Part shown: one piece after another, positions 45,421-57,832 of the stretch
How the letters are laid out: each line of letters starts with the position of its first letter
Position numbering within the stretch: position 1 is the stretch's first letter
Assembly (NCBI GenBank): GCA_027943245.1
Contig: JANDJZ010000123.1
Span: 1 to 64,000 of the forward strand
Direction: 5' to 3'
DNA: 64,000 bases
DNA from: Acanthamoeba sp. SK_2022b
Taxonomy: Eukaryota; Discosea; Longamoebia; Acanthamoebidae
Program-made: the position numbers and the translations under genes
The notes under the pieces: generated by a model
What the model saw: the letters and a program-made list of their open reading frames with translations, nothing else
Databases searched by the model: none
Told to the model about the DNA's origin: nothing

Positions 45421-46071
45421 TTAGTTTTTGTTGACGTTGTAAACGTTGCGGCTGAGGTAAGCCTTGATGCGCTCCCTGTCTGATACGCCATCAACGAGCT
45501 TCTGGACGGCGGGGAAGGCTGCTAGGGAGTCACGGCTGCCCTCTACTTTGTTGAAGGCGAGCTGCAGTGCTCCCCACAGGCTCACATCCGCGTAGCTCAG
45601 CTTGGAGCCCACGAAGAAGCCATTGTTGCCGTTCTTCTCGAGCAGCTTCTCGAGGTTGGCCAGCTGAGCAGGCAGGATCTCCTTCAGTAACTTCTCCTTG
45701 GCCTGGGCCTGCTGGTCGGCGGGAGTCTTAAAGATGATATTTCCAATAGCGTTGTACGTGTCCGAGACGCCCTCGTTGGCCTGGTCGATGAGGGCCTCCT
45801 CGTGAGCGTTGGTGCCGTTGTAGCCATACTTGCGAGCCACGTGGCGAGCAATGGCCGCGCTCTGGACGAGCGTCAGACCGGGCTCCTCGTAGAGCGGGAC
45901 CTGACCAAAGGCAAGCTTGCCCGAGGCAGTGAGCTGAGCCTTGAGCTCGGGCCAATTGGAGACCGCGACCCAGTCGTAGTCGACACCCGCATCCTCGAGC
46001 AGAAGGCGAGCCACCTCGGCGCGACCCGAGACGTTGAAGTAGGTAAGAGTGGGCTTTGTGACGCTGGTCAT
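45421..46071 (-). CDS. Glutathione S-transferase, cytosolic sigma/pi-like
   Basis: Single-exon enzyme of 216 residues that conjugates glutathione to electrophiles. The N-terminal thioredoxin-like domain starts KPTLTYFNVSGRAEVARLLL. The Tyr in TYFNVSGR is the expected catalytic tyrosine of sigma/pi/mu classes. FGQVPLYEE gives the cis-Pro and TLVQSAAIARHVARKYG the glutathione-binding Gln-Ser. The all-helical half contains GFFVGSKLSYADVSLWGAL, the N-capping box. Start chosen at the Met just before KPTLTYF; a TATA box lies 66 bases upstream on this strand. The lack of introns is unusual for this window. Confidence 0.92.
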   Translation of the reverse strand: MTSVTKPTLTYFNVSGRAEVARLLLEDAGVDYDWVAVSNWPELKAQLTASGKLAFGQVPLYEEPGLTLVQSAAIARHVARKYGYNGTNAHEEALIDQANEGVSDTYNAIGNIIFKTPADQQAQAKEKLLKEILPAQLANLEKLLEKNGNNGFFVGSKLSYADVSLWGALQLAFNKVEGSRDSLAAFPAVQKLVDGVSDRERIKAYLSRNVYNVNKN

Positions 46072-46130
46072 TACGATTGGTGTTGTGGTTGCAGTGTGGT
46101 TGTTTACATGAAACTCGCCAGACGGATAAC

Positions 46131-46137
46131 CTTTATA
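46131..46137 (-). promoter_or_regulatory. TATA box (TATAAAG) of GST gene
   Basis: Read on the minus strand, GTATAAAGG lies about 60-66 bases before the GST start codon. Confidence 0.6.
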
Positions 46138-46595
46138 CCCCAGTAGAAGCTCTGTAGAAGCGCCGACAAGCTTTGCGCCGGTATCGGCGTTGTGGCACAA
46201 GCTCTATTATGGAGCGTCTACACGTAAAAGTAGTTTTCAGACCGTGCTTTCCCTTTTTGGTTTCCAGGCCTTGACTCGCAAAACAGCAGCTGACTCGCAA
46301 AACAGCACGGTACGGGCTGTGGCTAATTAACAGTGAAGGCCTGCTGCTCCTATGTGGTCCTTCAAGATTGCATTCATACCACCAGGACTCATCTATAGCA
46401 ATGTTATTTATCACACTGTACTTCAGTTGTCCATTGCTAACTCTAGTTGAGAGAACAGAGAATAGAGCAAGCGAACTGGTGAAGCTGGTGGATCAAACAT
46501 GATGAGGCAGCTGGCTCGTTCATTGCCATTGGACTTGTAACTATGCCCAAGTAAGGAAATTCAGCTCGTTCATTAACGGTTTCTGGTGATCACAT
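46138..46595. other. Intergenic, nothing recognised
   Basis: GST upstream region and PARP 3' flank. Moderately A/T-rich, with no ORF of note. Confidence 0.35.
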
Positions 46596-48243
46596 TCAGC
46601 AGCGTTGCTTGGGGTCCAAATCACTGAGCTCTATCAGGTACCGCATGCGCACCTGTGACGTGTCGTACACGATATACCTGGCGTGTGTATTAGGCGAAGA
46701 TGAGTCATACGGATTCACTTGCTCCCAGTCGGTGTAGAAGGGGCGTACTCGTTGTGCTGGAGGCTGTAGTGGCCGCGAGTCCTGGCGTACTGCGTGATCT
46801 CACCCACTGGGACAGTCACTCCGCTGGGCATCACGATCTCCTTGCTCGGATCGGGCCCGCGCTGTCCGAGTCCTGCGCACGCACACAATAACACGCGCTG
46901 AGCCACAGGCGAAGGCACCGGTGAAAGTCGCCAAAAGGCCTACCCTTGGTGGACTGGAAGCCCTGCGGGGCCTTTTCCATGTACTCGGCCTGCGGGATGG
47001 CGTTCATCTTGCCCAAGGCCACCTCGCACATAAGCATGAATCCAGTCTGATGTATGCGTGCGTGTGAACAAGCCGCGGATGTTGCGCCAATGACTGCCAG
47101 CAGAGAATGCGCGCGGTACGTTCTTGGTCGGTTGGCCATGCCTGCTCCCGGTGCGTCCCATGCGGCAGTAACCGAAGCTCTTCTGAAACATGTCGGCAAA
47201 ATAGATTCCCTTGCCGAACGAGTAACCGCTACACAGAAACCACACACACGCCCCCCCCCGCACGCACGCAAGATATAAACTCAATTGGCTGATGACCCGC
47301 CAGCCCCTCCTCCATCATGAGAGGGAAGGGGGGCAACCTGACGGGCGCCTCAGGAGGGGCGATGCGGAGGCCCTGGGACAGGATGCCGACAAAGTTGGAC
47401 AGGGCCGAGCCATGGAACAGCAGCTGGTGGTTGGGCACCTTCCCCCACATCTCTTGGAACCTGCAGACGCGTCGCGCTACGTCAGCAAGCTCATTGAAAA
47501 TAATATTATAAATAAATATATTAAATAAATAGAATACAAATACTAATAATAACAGGTGGAGCTGCACCTTTCCGGTTCGCCCTTGCGCTGGAGGTGGTAG
47601 ATGTTGGTGACGAAGACGCCCTGAGAGGAACGCTTGATGTACTGGCGCAGGGTCTTGTGCTCGTCCGTCTCCCTGTCCCCCCCCCTCGGCGTGAGCTTCA
47701 CGCCCTCCAATGCACGCGCGCGCATCACCGCCGAGCTAGAGCAAGAGATGGGAGAGAAGCACTTGGGCAGCTGGCTCAGCCGGATGTGCATGGCCGAGTA
47801 GCAGTAGTCGAGCGGGTTGATCTCCTTCGAGCGGTAGTGCGCCCCCAACAGGATCTTAGCCGCCGTGCGAATCTCGGCCAGATTGGACAACATAATAAAC
47901 TGCAAAAAACGCGTGTTGTGCCGTGTGTCGTGTCGTGGTGTGTGTCGTGTGATGTGATGTGATGTGATGTGATGTGATGTGATGTGATGTGATGTGATGT
48001 GATGTGATGTGTAGTGGATGTTAGCTTGAAGCACTCAAAACCGCTTGTGTGTGGTCGTGGGGGAGGGCTGTGCCTTTGTGTTAAGGAGAGCGTCGGTTTT
48101 GAGCGGAGGAATGGACTCGACGGTGTACTCGGCGTGCGGGATCAGCTCGTAGAACCGATTGCTCTGTTCCGCGATCTCCTCGTACAGCTCCCGCATCTTC
48201 ACAGAGACGGATTGGCGGTGAGCAACGAACGCGCGCGCGCGCG

Positions 48244-48274
<31 letters not shown>

Positions 48275-48299
48275 ACACACGCACACACACGCACACACA

Positions 48300-48355
<56 letters not shown>

Positions 48356-48992
48356 TCACGCAAAAGCGAACCTCGTCCAGGGTGAACTCATCCTTCTTCT
48401 TCTTGCCCTCTCCGTTTGCGGCGTTCTCTGCATCTGCATTGGCCCCCTCCACCTCTGCAGCAGCACTATCATCTACTTCGTCCTTTTCTTGGTCATCGTG
48501 GTGGCTGTGACGGCCACCCGAGGCGCTGCCGCCGGGAAGCTTGCGGATAAGCTTGCGGAGGTCGGCGATGATCTGCATGGCCGCGTCGATGCCGTCCCTG
48601 GTGAGCCTGCCCAGCGGCATCGCTTCCGTATCGATGCCCTCTGCACATTTTTCATACTTTAAAGATATTAACACTATTTTATAAAATACAAATAATTAAA
48701 TAAATTCAAAGATAATGTAATCGAAATGATTAGAGCTACCGGTCTGCATGGCCTGGGTGAGCATGGAGGAGTCGGTGAGGGCCTTGACGGCGCGCTGGAT
48801 GGGCAGCGGCAGCTTCGATGGCGGATATCGCGACGCGGCGCTCGGTGGCTTGGCGTGAGCGGCCGCGCCCCCGCCTTGCGCCTCATCCTCCAGCTCGATG
48901 TCGAAGGGCTTGAGCAGGTTGGCGACGAGCTTCTCCTTGTTGCTCTCGAGCTTGATCATGTGGTACTTTTTCGGCTTATCCTCAAAGTTGGC

Positions 48993-49057
<65 letters not shown>

Positions 49058-51005
49058 GATCCACGCGGGGGGTCGGAGTGGAGTGTATGGAGTGTGTGCT
49101 GTGCTGTGGTGTGATGGTGCCTACCTGTCCTCCCAGGAGTTGCCGGTCTTGGCCTTGAAGATCTTCTTGAACTCCTCGACGGTGGCCTCTGCCGTCGGGA
49201 AGGGCGTGCGCTGGTATTGCCCGACATCCCCGATGCGTCCCCACCTGGCCACCACCACCACGCCGTTCGGTTGGTGATGCGTGACTTGAGATGGGAGAGA
49301 ACTAAGGGTCGTGGACGTGGCAAGCCGTACCTGGTCCAGAGGATGTAGAGGTCCTTGAGCTTGTTGCGGATGACCTGCATCTTGTAAAAGTTGTTGATGC
49401 CGTAGGTCCCGTAAGACACGTCGACAGTGGTGAGCGTCACGTCGTACACCTCGTCCTCGCTCAAGGCGTACACCTGGCCGCAACCCGAACACACAGTCAC
49501 GTCAGTGTCACGGCGTGACATGTGTGGGCACGCGAGGAGGGGCTACCTCGGAGTTTTGCCGCTGGTCAAAGTTCTTGTCGACCGGATGCGCGTGCTCCCG
49601 CTTCTTGCGAGCCTTCTCCTGCTGCTCGGCCTTATCTTCGTCGCTGGGCTCGGGCGGGTTGTTGAGCAGCTCCGCCGAATCGTGCTCCCAATCCACCTGA
49701 TGTCGCCATGCTGTTTTTAAAGACTGCACGCGCACGCGTATGCGCGGAACACGGACACACACACGTACGGATGGGATGCTGTAGTCGCTGACCCACTGGT
49801 CGGAGAGAACGAAGGACGACTGGCGCGGGAGGTGGGTCTCCTCCTCCTTGTCCAGCTTGGCCCCCAACGAACGGAGTCTCGTCGCCATCACCCCATCTTT
49901 CTGCTGCAACGCATAGTAAAGCGGAGTGTGCCCTGCAATCAATCACGCCACCATTATTAATAATAAAAATCTGAATATATTTATCGTTATTAATGGTTGT
50001 TGTGAAAATGGGGATTACCTTGGTTGTCCTTGACGTTGGGATCGGCGCCGGCCTTGAGGAGCATGGTGAGCAGTGCCACGTTCTCGTAGGACCCGTAGTC
50101 GAGCGGGCTCACGACATGATGCAGCGCAGTCTTGCCCTGCTCGTCCTGGACATTAGGATCGATCCCGGTTTCGTTCTTCAGCTCCGGCTCGGCCGACGAC
50201 GAACCAAAGCCACGCTTCTTGGTGAAGAGCAGGCCGACCATGTCCGTGTCGTTATCGCGCACGGCGTACATGAGGCACGTGTGGCCCAGGCTGTCCTTTG
50301 CGTTGAGGTCGGCCTTGTTGGCCAGCAGCAGGTTCAGGAGGTCGGCAAGCGACGCGCGCATCGCGTGGATGACGAGGCGCGTCTTCTGGGCCACCTTGGC
50401 CAGTGCGGCCGCGGCCTTGGCGTGGCGCCTCTGCTTCTTCTCGGGCGTGTTCTGCCTGCCGTGGGCTCTATCTTTCTGCCTCACCCGCGCATCAAGATCC
50501 TGCCCGTAACACGACCAGTGAGCAGTTAGCCTTGGTGTATGTTGTGTGCTGTGCTGTGCTGTGCTGTGCTGTGCTGTGCTGTGCTGTGCTGTGCTGTGCC
50601 TGCTTGGTCTTGGCGTATTCGGGATTCTCGATGATGACATTGCAGTCGGCTTTCCTGGCCATGAGCGCCTTCACCACGCGCATGTGCGAACCAAACACGG
50701 CATACACGAGAGGCCTGTGCGAGGTTGGGCGGTGAACCGCGGGGTGACCGGGTGAGTTCGCACACTCGGTCGCTTGTCGCCAGAGCGGTGGTGAGCGTAC
50801 GATTTGCCGTTCTCGTCAAGGAGATTGATATCGCTCTTGCTTCGCCCGAGAAAGAAGTCGACGAGAACGCCACAGCCGTTTTTCGCTGCATAGTGGAGCG
50901 GCAACCTGCCGTGTTTGTCGGTCACATCCATCGCCACCCCGCGCTCCCCCAGCTTCTCGGCCAGAGTCTGCACCGCTCAAGCCTCAGTGCACAAGGCGTA
51001 CACAC

Positions 51006-51066
<61 letters not shown>

Positions 51067-52296
51067 AACGCACCTGTGCGCAGTGATCAAGCTTGCCACT
51101 GTAGTTGGCAAGATGGTGGAAGAGGGTGCGGCCGTCGGCGTCGAGGCCCTGGACTTCGCCCTCCAGGGTCTTGGAGAGGAGGGTGACCACCAGCTGGAAC
51201 TTGCCCGTGTTGATGGCATCCGTCAGCACCGTCAGCTTGTCCAGCCCGGCATCGAGCATCTGCCGTAAGGCGGGGACAAGCCCACAATTAACCGTAGCCA
51301 CGGCGGGGAAAGCGAAAGCGAGGAGGAGGGTGAGCGAACCATGTAGGAGACGCCCTGCCAACCTCGGCTGACGGCCTCGTAGAACATGGAGCGCGAGGTT
51401 ATCACCCCCTCACCGTATTTGCCACGTCGCGTCACGTTGTAGATCGGATGCCTGACATTGGCATTCTTCTGGAGGAGCACGATGGCGTAGTCGCCATGGC
51501 CGTTCTTGAGTTCCAGACCGAGTGGAGTGTTTCCTGCACGAGGACCACCAGCAGGACAAAAAGCCACCATGTAAAAAAATATATTCGAATTAAAAATGAT
51601 AGTGCAGCCCATTCAAGGGGGGGTGGGGTAATACCGTCCTCGTCTTGATTTTCCAGACCTGCCTTGCGATTGAGTAGAAGGAGCGAGCAAGTGGTGGCTC
51701 CCCTTTGGGCAGCGTAATGCAGCGGCGTGCGCTTGTGGTTGTCAGCCACGTCGATCTCCACATCTGACGCGTCCACAAAACAAAACAAAACAAACAAACA
51801 AACAAACAAAAAAAAAAAAAAAACAACAAAAACAAACAAAACAAAAGTTGCCGACTGGTTTTTAGCATCGTTGGCAACAATCGCCGGTCAACAAACAGTA
51901 CCCTTCACGGCGCAGAGTGAGGAGACGGTCTCGATCGGGTCGATGGGCTTACTCTGGTTGCCCGTCTTCAGGAAAGCGTAGTGCAGGGGCACACGGCCGT
52001 GATTGTCGCGCTTGTTGACGTCGGCCCCATTCTTCAGCAGGAAGTCCTCAATTTCGAACGAGGCATCCGCGCCAGCTGTAGGCGACATCACCACATGAAC
52101 TTGAGTCCTCTCTCTCTCTCTCTATTTAGATGAGCGAGCCATCGCGACGTACGTTCGGCGTAGGTGACGGCATAGTGAAGGCCGCTTAAGCCGTTCCCGT
52201 CGGAGGCATTCACGTCTGCACCGGCGTGGACTAAGGTGCGCACCAGGTTCGTGTGCTTGCGCTGAAGCGCGTAATGCAGCGGGGTCCTGGGGAGGG

Positions 52297-52348
<52 letters not shown>

Positions 52349-53481
52349 CATAAAAATAAACATCATTTTTTTCAATGGAGAGAAGCTCGCGGTGTGCGTG
52401 TACTTGCGTCCCGAATCCTGAATATTGACGTTGGCCTTGGCCCGGAGTAGGGAGTTGACAATGGCCTGATTGCAGCAGTCCACGGCGGTGTGTAGCGCCG
52501 CCCTGTCGGGAGGAGGGCCACGACAACGAGATTGGAATCCGGCAACATAAATAAAAGAAGAGATACTCTACGCCCCTGCAGGGAAGGTACCTTCCCTGCT
52601 GCAATCTATCGACTTGGCTGTCGGCCTGGAGTAGGGCGTTGACCATGGTCAAGTTTTGCCTGCTCACGGCCAGGTGAAGCGGAAGGCTGCCCAAATGGTC
52701 GGCCACGTTGACATTGATCGATGGCTCTGCCAGCAGCATGTTGAAGACATCCTGCCAAACGACAAAATTAATATTCGTAAGGAGTCCAAAAGCATCGATC
52801 CTGCTTACCTGGCGATTGCTGTTAATGGCCAAGTGGAGCGGAGTTTCCATTCTGTGGTCTTGGGCGTTGACGTCGAGCTTGTACTGGTGGATGAAGACCG
52901 AAAGCAGGTCGGGTTGGCTCACGAGCAAGTGCAGCGCCGTACGGTGCCCGTTGGGACTGTACTGCCGAGGGGCGTTCTGCTTGGGCTGCTGGGGGTCTGC
53001 CTTCTTCCAATCCCGCCATGCCTTGGTCGACTGCACCGGAGCGGTCGTGTCCACCGCACCCAATTCGATGAAACGTACAAGGAATTGACGGAACCTCTGC
53101 CTCTTCTCCTCCGGACTCACCACCGGAGCTTTTCCATACAAACATTTGACCAACCAATCAGCTGACTGCCGGCCACCGTGCGCGTGTGTGCGTGTGAAAG
53201 AATACCTTTAGTGTGTGCGTGTGAAGGATTGCGGTTAGGCTGGGACACGTTTGCTGAGCCAGGAGACCAAGAGCTGTAGTGCTGGACGAAGCGAAGGAAC
53301 GGCGTGAATCCCTCGTTGTCGAGCTCGCTGGCCATCTCCTTGAAACGCTGCTCGCCCACGTTTCGTGCGATGGCCTCAAGAAGGGGTAACAAGTCCCTTT
53401 CCATGAGCTGTGGCGTCAGCTGGTGCAGTACATTGCGATCCTGTTACGCCACTAGGTGAGCTGGACGTGGTGACCGACTGC

Positions 53482-53559
<78 letters not shown>

Positions 53560-56500
53560 AACGAACCTGGGCATGTAGGACGGATAACTGTGCGCCATTG
53601 TCGAGCAGAAAGATGAGGAGTTCCTCATTGTCGCGTCCCTTGGCGAGCATGAGCGGCGTCGACTTGTCCTGGGTCTGCGCATTCACGTCCGCCCCGTGCT
53701 CGATCAGCATCTTCGCTATCGCCACGCTCCAGTTCGTCCACTCCTTCGTCTTCTTCGGCACTTCTTTCTCACCCGCATCGCTCTTTTCCTTGCCCTTGTC
53801 ATTTCCGTCTACATCCATGTCATCCTTCCCCGCATCGGCGCGAGGCGTGGTGCCCGCGTCGTCGCTGTTGTTGCTATCGTTGTCGGCCTTGAACTCGGCC
53901 GCGGCCTGCACCGGGTCAAAATTCTGGGCGACGTGATGCAGCGGCGTGAGGCCCTTGGTGTCGGGCGTGGTAACGTCGGCGTTCTTCTTCTCGAGAAGGT
54001 ACTGGAGCTGCTTGTGCGACGACTCGCTCACGATGTTCATCAACTGGGAGGCTAGCGTGCGGCCGTCGTCGTCGCGGACGTTGACGTCGACGCTCGGCTG
54101 CTCCAGCAAAAAGTCGGCGCAGGCCAGGTGGCCCTTCTGCAGGGCGATGGCCAGGGGCGCCGTCTTCCAGTCGTTGGGCGCGTTGGGATCGGCGCCGTGC
54201 TTGACGAGCAGCTCGAGACACGCCCTCCACCCAAACGCCGCCGCGTAGTGGGCTGCCGTGTTTGTAGACGAATCGGCGCAGCACGCAGTGGCACTCTATG
54301 AAGAGAGAGAGAGAGAGAGAGGGGGGAGATATCAACTCACTTTCTCTCGCGCGCGCGTTCACCCAAAAGACGACATCACGGGAGGTTTACCATACGGAGC
54401 AGGTAGTTTAGGGCGACGAGCTGGCCGTTGCGCGCAGCGTGAATGACGGCCGTACGCTTGAGCTTGTCTGCGGCTTCGATGTTGCACCCAGCTTCGATCA
54501 GCACTGGTGTGTTGAGCAATACCGGCCGGTCAGTCGATCCTATGGACATTTGGTAGGCGAGATCGTGAGAGGCCGAGTGCGCGTACCCTTGGCAACATCG
54601 ACGAAGCCTTGCGCGACAGCGTGGTGAAGGGGCGTCATGCGGTCGGCGTCGGGCGCTTCGATGTGGGCGCCCTTTTCGATGAGCAGCTCGACCGCCTCGA
54701 GCTGGTTGTTGAGCACAGCAAAGTGAAGCGCGGTGAAGCGAGAGCCCTTGGACTTGGTGTCAATGTAGGGCACCAGTTTGGCTCTGGGCTTCTTCCGTGG
54801 CGCTTCCTCCTGATATATATAGATAGATAGATAGATAGATATAGAAGTACTGATTATTATATAAACTTATTGAATCGAATAAAACCAAATTTGACCGACA
54901 GACTTTGAAAAGGGTACCTCTTCTTCGCCGCTGCCATGTTCCTTGTCCGATTCCTCAGCCTCCTTCTCCGCCATCTTGCGGCTGTCCCAGTCGAGCAGCA
55001 GCCTGATGGAACCGAGGCGACCACACTGCGCGGCAATCATCAACGGAGTGCTGCCCTCGCGATCCACCTCCCGGTGGCTGATGCCCCGGTCCAGCAGGAG
55101 CTTGAGTGGGTCGCTGCCGGTGCTGGCCGCCGCGTAATGGATGGGCTGTCGCTTGATCGTGTCGGTCAGTCGGTCCTCGGGCTTGGCCGCCAGCAGCTCC
55201 TTGAGGTACTTGGCGTTGGGGTTAATGGCTGCGCAGTGGAACGGCGTCATTATGCGATTCCCGGTGGGCCTCTTGCCTACGGATTGGATCCTGCGCGCGG
55301 GCAAGTTTAGTCCGCGGTCCTTAGCTCTTGAGGCGTCCAGGACAGGAGCGCCATCGCCGCCGGAGAAGGCTGTACTTGTATTGATCGAAGGGCTTGTCAT
55401 CGTTGAGCAGGGCTTGCTTGTGGAGGAAATTGAAACCCCACCCGCCCTTCTTCTCGAACCATTCGATGAAGAAACCGGCCAGCTTCCTGTTGCCCACCTG
55501 CAGTTCAACCACAACGCCGCGGCTCATGAGATAAGCAATGCAGTGCCATACGCAAAACATTACGCAGGTGCGACGTCGGTGGAGTACATAGACGGCTTGG
55601 TAGATGTGATCAGCGATCAGCTTTTCGAAGTGGGGGTAATTGATCATGAGCCATTCGATGGTCGCTTGTTGCACTTCGGGGCATTGCAGTACCACCTATC
55701 ACGCCGAAAAAACGTAAATTTTATATATATAAATAAATAAAATAACGCAACGAGCAGTCGGGTGCCCGGCGCAGGCGTGGCGCGGGAAAATAAATGAAGG
55801 GCTACCTTGGTCAGCTGTCCAGCCGCTTCAGGATCGGTTTTGTAGCCCCGGATGGGGTACTGTTCAGAGTCGGCAGCAAATGCGTTATTGCCCTCCTTGC
55901 CGCCCCTGGAGGCGGCGACCTTCCGCACGGTGTGGTTCTGCGCGGCAAACCCAAGGGGTTAGTCAGAGGTAGCCGGTCACTGGTTCCAGCTAGTATATAG
56001 CTCGGCGCTATTTACGTAAGTGTGACGGTTGAACGAGCCCGTGCCCATGGTCTTCAAGCTGGTCCGGGTAGGCCTGGCGCGTTTTTGCTTGTGCACGTTC
56101 TTGATGGCGCCCACCAGGATCTTGAGGGCCGCAATGTTATTGGCCTTGATCGCATACTCGACACACGTCAGCGGCACATCGACACTTCGGGGCACGAACA
56201 AGGAATGCACGAACTCCGAGTCCGTCGCCACCTGCGAGCCACGTCTCACATTTCAGAATCCAAGTGTGTGTCTGTGTGCAGGTGTGGTGGTACCGCTTGG
56301 AGGAGAGCTAGGTCGTTGCTGAGGACAGCGCGGATGGCCTCGCGGCTACTACACAGAGTGCAGCACTCACCGCGGAGCTTGCCGTCGGCCACGTCGAATG
56401 TGGGGTCGGAGGTGATCTTTTTGACCGACTTGTCCAGCTTGCCCACGCGCTTTCCTTTCCTCCCTCCCTTTGGTGGTGCGGCAGTACGGGCGCGCTTGGT

Positions 56501-57832
56501 CGGCCGCTTTGTCGCTCCGTCTTCTTCGTCATCACTACCGTCACCGCCATCGTCGGCCTTCCTCTTCTTCCGACTTGTACTGCTGGTCCCAGACGCTGTT
56601 CCTATCCTCTAAGAACTTAAAATTAGAAAAAGAAAATAAGTGAAAAAGACACAAACCTTGGCGGCGCTCCTCTTGGCTGCCAGGCGTCGGGCGCCGCGGT
56701 GGGCTACGTTGACCGCCTTGCCGGGCGCAAAGGTGGGATCCTCGATCTTCTCAAGCTTCGCTAGCAGCTTCTCCTCTTCCTCTTCCACTTTGATGATCTG
56801 TGGTTTACTGTGCGCCTTCTTAAGCTTCTTTTTCTGCACCTCCTTGTTCACCGCTGATGACTCTTTCCTCATCTCCGTGGAACTGTCCTCTCCTTCCTCC
56901 TCACCTCCTTTGCTGGCATCTTCATCTGCTTCTTCGCCCTCAGCTGTCAACTGTCGAGTGCTTTCTATCTCCTGCTTGGCCTCTTCCTCCGAGTCGAGCT
57001 CCTTGAGCGTGAGCACCTTTTGCCTCTCGGCTTCAGAGAGCACCAACGTATCGTCTTCTCCGGTCTGTGTCAATCGAAGAAGAAGAAGAAGAAAAAAGTA
57101 AAATTATTCATTAAATACACTGTATGCAAATGGCAGTGATCAACTCGCCTTACCTCGAGTTTGACGCGGCAGATGATGGAGCCACACGGGATGGAGTCAT
57201 ACTCATCGAACTGCCACACGGACTCCTTGCCCACACGGTCCAGCCACAGAACATGAACTACAGACTGCACCTTGGCAAACACGTCCTCGCGCAACTGGGC
57301 CAGGTAGAACTCCTCTTCAGTCTCCGGGTTCACCGCCACGAACTCGTTGGCTCCTGATCCCCCACGAGCCATTTTGTTGAGCGTCGATAAGCCAGGGCCG
57401 CATCACAAACCAACAACCGGTACCGTATTTGGGCTTAATGTCGGTGATGAAGGTGAGTGTACTGTCAGGCACCTCACGGTCAGTCTTCACTCGCGTGCGA
57501 CAATCCCGCAGCCTTCCAAGCTTCTACAGGGAAGCAACTCAGTTGACGATGCAAAAAAGGTAAGAGAGGTTAAAAAAGGTAAGTCTTACCTTGGTGCCTT
57601 GGTTGAGGGCCACGAACTCGTCGTAGAGTGACAGCTTTCGGGCGCGACCCTGGCGAGGAGTGCGACTCTCTTCATCGCTGCCACTACTCTCTTGCGAGCG
57701 CCGTTTTCGTTTACCCCGGGCCCCTTCCTTCTCTTCCTCTTCCTTATCTTTGCGTACGCTTTTCGCCTCCTTTCCTCTTGCTCCGCTGTTTTTCTTACAG
57801 CCCGGACCACCAGCCGCTTGTTCCTCGTCCAT
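46596..57832 (-). CDS. Ankyrin-WGR-PARP poly(ADP-ribose) polymerase (PME-5-like)
   Basis: The largest gene, roughly 35-40 exons and an estimated 2,600 residues. First exons: 57590-57832, 57424-57523, 57154-57353, 56657-57064, 56294-56608, 56016-56231, 55806-55937, 55376-55695, 54918-55290, 54587-54809. A charged N-terminus and a BAH-like segment ([14 protein letters not shown]...[13 protein letters not shown]) precede many ankyrin repeats, for example [38 protein letters not shown] and [19 protein letters not shown] domain ([14 protein letters not shown]) and the PARP regulatory helices follow ([34 protein letters not shown]). The catalytic domain has [39 protein letters not shown] and [17 protein letters not shown], giving the H-Y-E triad of chain-forming PARPs. 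The exon joining ankyrin to WGR is in phase, so these are one gene. This order recalls nematode PME-5 rather than vertebrate tankyrase. Confidence 0.85.
47951..48010 (+). repeat. Pentamer array (GATGT)n in PARP intron
   Basis: Twelve near-perfect GATGT units in the intron before the [15 protein letters not shown] exon. Confidence 0.92.
48230..48352 (+). repeat. Compound (GC)n(CT)n(CA)n array in PARP intron
   Basis: A GC-alternating run, then CT, then CACG/CA repeats, ending close to the donor of the intron. Confidence 0.9.
48995..49055 (+). repeat. (GT)n array touching a PARP splice acceptor
   Basis: In the transcript this is (CA)n, and the final CACAG of the array is itself the 3' splice site before GGCCAACTTTGAG. 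Confidence 0.9.
50545..50599 (+). repeat. Pentamer array (GTGCT)n in PARP intron
   Basis: About eleven GTGCT units in the ankyrin-coding part of the gene. Confidence 0.92.
51008..51063 (+). repeat. (CA)n array in PARP intron
   Basis: TG in the transcript, starting about nine bases after the donor GTGCGTTGG. Confidence 0.92.
52301..52345 (+). repeat. (CA)n array in PARP intron
   Basis: TG in the transcript, located shortly before the 3' splice site of an ankyrin exon. Confidence 0.9.
53481..53558 (+). repeat. (CA)n array in PARP intron
   Basis: The longest dinucleotide run of the window, about 38 units; TG in the transcript, just after the donor GTTCGTTGG. Confidence 0.93.

Noticed and set aside
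47941..48010. CRISPR-like or satellite array
   Set aside because: The unit is a plain pentamer without spacers; a microsatellite in an intron.
56345..56370. Short intron GTGAGT...GTAG in PARP exon 5
   Set aside because: Removing it breaks the phase, whereas reading through ([17 protein letters not shown]) keeps one frame into the ankyrin exon.
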